DNA of 7,261 nt from an uncultured Gemmatimonadota bacterium (GTDB lineage: Bacteria > Gemmatimonadota > Gemmatimonadetes > Longimicrobiales > Gaopeijiaceae), in NCBI GenBank assembly GCA_937136445.1, contig CAKZOQ010000655.1, forward strand, positions 1 to 7,261, in the 5' to 3' direction. Under the pieces are notes generated by a model. It was given only the letters and a program-made list of their open reading frames with translations. It was not told the origin of the DNA and searched no databases. Below, piece by piece: positions 6,277 through 7,261 of the stretch; within the stretch, counting starts at the first letter, position 1; every line of letters starts with the position of its first letter. The translations under genes and the position numbers were made by a program.

Positions 6277-6284
6277 CCATCTTG
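6277..6284 (+). promoter_or_regulatory. Candidate promoter element CCATCTTG before the plug-like lipoprotein gene
   Basis: This octamer is identical to the one at 163-170, here 54 bases before the ATG at 6339. CATCTT could serve as a -10-like box. The surrounding bases are otherwise unrelated to the first copy, which argues against simple duplication and mildly for a shared functional site. Confidence 0.3.
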
Positions 6285-6329
6285 GCGGTGCCGTCTCTAC
6301 CGTTCCCGAGCCCGCCACGGCACGATCCC

Positions 6330-6335
6330 GGAGGA
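6330..6335 (+). promoter_or_regulatory. Ribosome binding site for the plug-like lipoprotein gene
   Basis: GGAGGA lies three bases before the ATG at 6339. It supports that start over the open frame beginning at 6282, which would place 19 non-signal residues in front of the signal peptide. Confidence 0.7.
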
Positions 6336-6338
6336 CCG

Positions 6339-6731
6339 ATGCTTCCCGCCCGCCGTTTCCCCCCCTTCGCCCTGACGCTCCTCCTCGCGCTCCTCACCGC
6401 GTGCGGCACCACCGGCACGAACGAGGGCAGCCAGAGCGGGGGGCGGAACCTCATCACCGAGTCCGAACTGGCCGAGCTCCCGGAGCTGGACGCCCTCCAG
6501 GCCATCGAGCGCCTCCGACCCCGGTGGCTCCGGCAGCCCCTGGGACGGAGCCCCGTACCGGTCCTCAACGGGACGCCTCAGCGGAGCGCCTCCATGAGCG
6601 TCCTCCGGAGCATTCGCGTCGCCGACGTCCGGCAGATGCGGTACATGTCCGCCTCCGACGCCACCACACGCTACGGTACGGGCTTCGACGGCGGCGCCAT
6701 CATCATCGAGACCCACCGGGGCGGAGACTAG
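6339..6731 (+). CDS. Small lipoprotein with a TonB-receptor plug-like C-terminus
   Basis: This is a 130-residue lipoprotein. Residues 1-22 are a lipoprotein signal (MLPARRF, then a Leu-rich core, then LLTAC with the lipidated Cys at 22). A short Gly/Ser/Thr linker follows to about 36. Residues 37-66 (NLITESELAEL and DALQAIERLRPRWLRQ) look helical. Residues 74-127 resemble the end of a SusC/TonB-dependent receptor plug: a PVPVLNGTP segment, then SIRVADVRQMRYMSASDAT, RYGTGFDGGAIIIETHRG and the end. In receptors this corresponds to the conserved stretch ending in YG..GANGVI.ITT. No beta-barrel follows and the gene ends in its own TAG, so this is a stand-alone plug-like domain, not a truncated receptor with remnants. 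I recall similar orphan lipoproteins in Gemmatimonadota; their function is unknown to me. The stop interlocks with that of the convergent M20 gene. Confidence 0.85.
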   Translation: MLPARRFPPFALTLLLALLTACGTTGTNEGSQSGGRNLITESELAELPELDALQAIERLRPRWLRQPLGRSPVPVLNGTPQRSASMSVLRSIRVADVRQMRYMSASDATTRYGTGFDGGAIIIETHRGGD

Positions 6732-7261
6732 CCCGTCGGGGAGGACCGGGACCAGCCCCGGGCCAGCTCCTCCAGTACCCGGGCGCAGGCGCGGATCTCG
6801 TCGACGGGGCACCACTCCACGGCGGAGTGGGCCTGGGCGATGTCGCCGGGTCCGAAGCAGACGGCGGGGATGCCGGACTCGTTGAGGAAGGCCGCGTCCA
6901 CCCAGGCGCTCATCCCTTCCACGCCAGTCGTCACCCCCTGGCGGTCGGCGGCGGCCAGAAGGCCCTCCACCACCCGGGAGGAGGTCGCCACTTCGGTCCC
7001 GGGCCGGTCCAGGGTGACCCGCAGCTCCGCGTCCATCTCCGGATGCCCCTCCTTCACCTCGTCGAGCACCTCCTGGAATTCGGCCAGGACGGCTGCGGGG
7101 GTCTCTCCGGGGAGGGTGCGTCGCTCCAGGAGGAGGGTGCAGCGGTCGGGGTAGACGGACTCGGCGGTGCCGCCACGGATGGTGCCGGCGTGGTGCGATC
7201 CCGGGCCCAGGAGCTCGTGGCGGGTCCCCTCCCGGAGGCGGGTCTCGTACAGGTCCAGGGC
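6728..7261 (-). CDS. M20-family metallohydrolase, C-terminal part (N-terminus outside window)
   Basis: The frame is open from the right edge to a TAG at 6730-6728 and gives the last 177 residues. It begins in the dimerisation domain (GSHHAGTIRGGTAESVYPDR, then CTLLLERRTLPGE), which is typical of the ArgE/DapE/ACY1/CPG2 group. It returns to the catalytic domain with GVEGMSAWVDAAFLNESGIP and AVCFGPGDIAQAHSAVEW; the His at fragment residue 145 is the expected second-zinc ligand. The first metal-binding HxD and Glu-Glu motifs would be in the missing N-terminal half. Members hydrolyse N-acyl amino acids or peptides. Acetylornithine deacetylase or succinyl-diaminopimelate desuccinylase activity is possible but not shown. 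A Met at 7069 is internal and is not the start, because conserved sequence runs through it to the window edge. Confidence 0.9.
   Translation of the reverse strand, partial: ALDLYETRLREGTRHELLGPGSHHAGTIRGGTAESVYPDRCTLLLERRTLPGETPAAVLAEFQEVLDEVKEGHPEMDAELRVTLDRPGTEVATSSRVVEGLLAAADRQGVTTGVEGMSAWVDAAFLNESGIPAVCFGPGDIAQAHSAVEWCPVDEIRACARVLEELARGWSRSSPTG

Noticed and set aside
5342..6568. Long open frames on both strands over the DUF1707 gene (also 5368-6375 on the plus strand).
   Set aside because: They are Arg/Gly/Pro-rich frame shadows that run through gene boundaries; the DUF1707 frame has domains and a strong ribosome site.

Overview
This is a very GC-rich window with dense coding and strong G/C bias at third codon positions. 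It looks like a stretch of ordinary bacterial chromosome. The best lineage hint is Gemmatimonadota or a close relative. That rests on a small lipoprotein whose C-terminus resembles a TonB-receptor plug, a secreted TolB-propeller/CehA-type amidohydrolase, and an M20 hydrolase, a combination I associate with that phylum. This is inference, since there is no rRNA or marker gene here. I see no phage, transposon, CRISPR, tRNA or defence-type genes.

Layout. Bases 1-51 are the tail of an unidentified plus-strand gene. At 204-2648 (+) lies a large secreted protein made of a TolB-like beta-propeller fused to a CehA/McbA-type PHP metallohydrolase. At 2740-3636 (+) follows a lipoprotein-anchored dienelactone hydrolase. 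These two plus-strand genes converge at about 3637-3686 on a four-gene minus-strand run. Read 5' to 3' on the minus strand, that run is a DUF1707/LiaF-like MGG-repeat protein (6177-5470), a DUF427 protein (5435-5148), arginase (5137-4217) and a DoxX-family membrane protein (4100-3687). Diverging from it is a 130-residue lipoprotein with a plug-like domain (6339-6731, +). Its stop codon interlocks with that of an M20-family metallohydrolase (6728-7261, -), whose N-terminus lies beyond the right edge.

How the genes may fit together. Arginase hydrolyses arginine to ornithine and urea. The M20 enzyme belongs to the superfamily that includes acetylornithine deacetylase, so a link to nitrogen or arginine metabolism is possible but unproven. 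The two leading plus-strand genes are both exported hydrolases and could act on extracytoplasmic amides or esters. DUF427, DUF1707/LiaF-like and DoxX genes are generic envelope or housekeeping-type accessories.

Non-coding sequence. No gene-free stretch exceeds about 165 bases. The gaps at 3637-3686, 4101-4216 and 5436-5469 each hold four-run G tracts that fit the G-quadruplex pattern. Two of these sit almost directly against start codons in the minus-strand run. A CCATCTT element recurs upstream of three genes and may be a promoter element. Very long open frames lie antisense to and out of frame with the real genes; they are by-products of the base composition.
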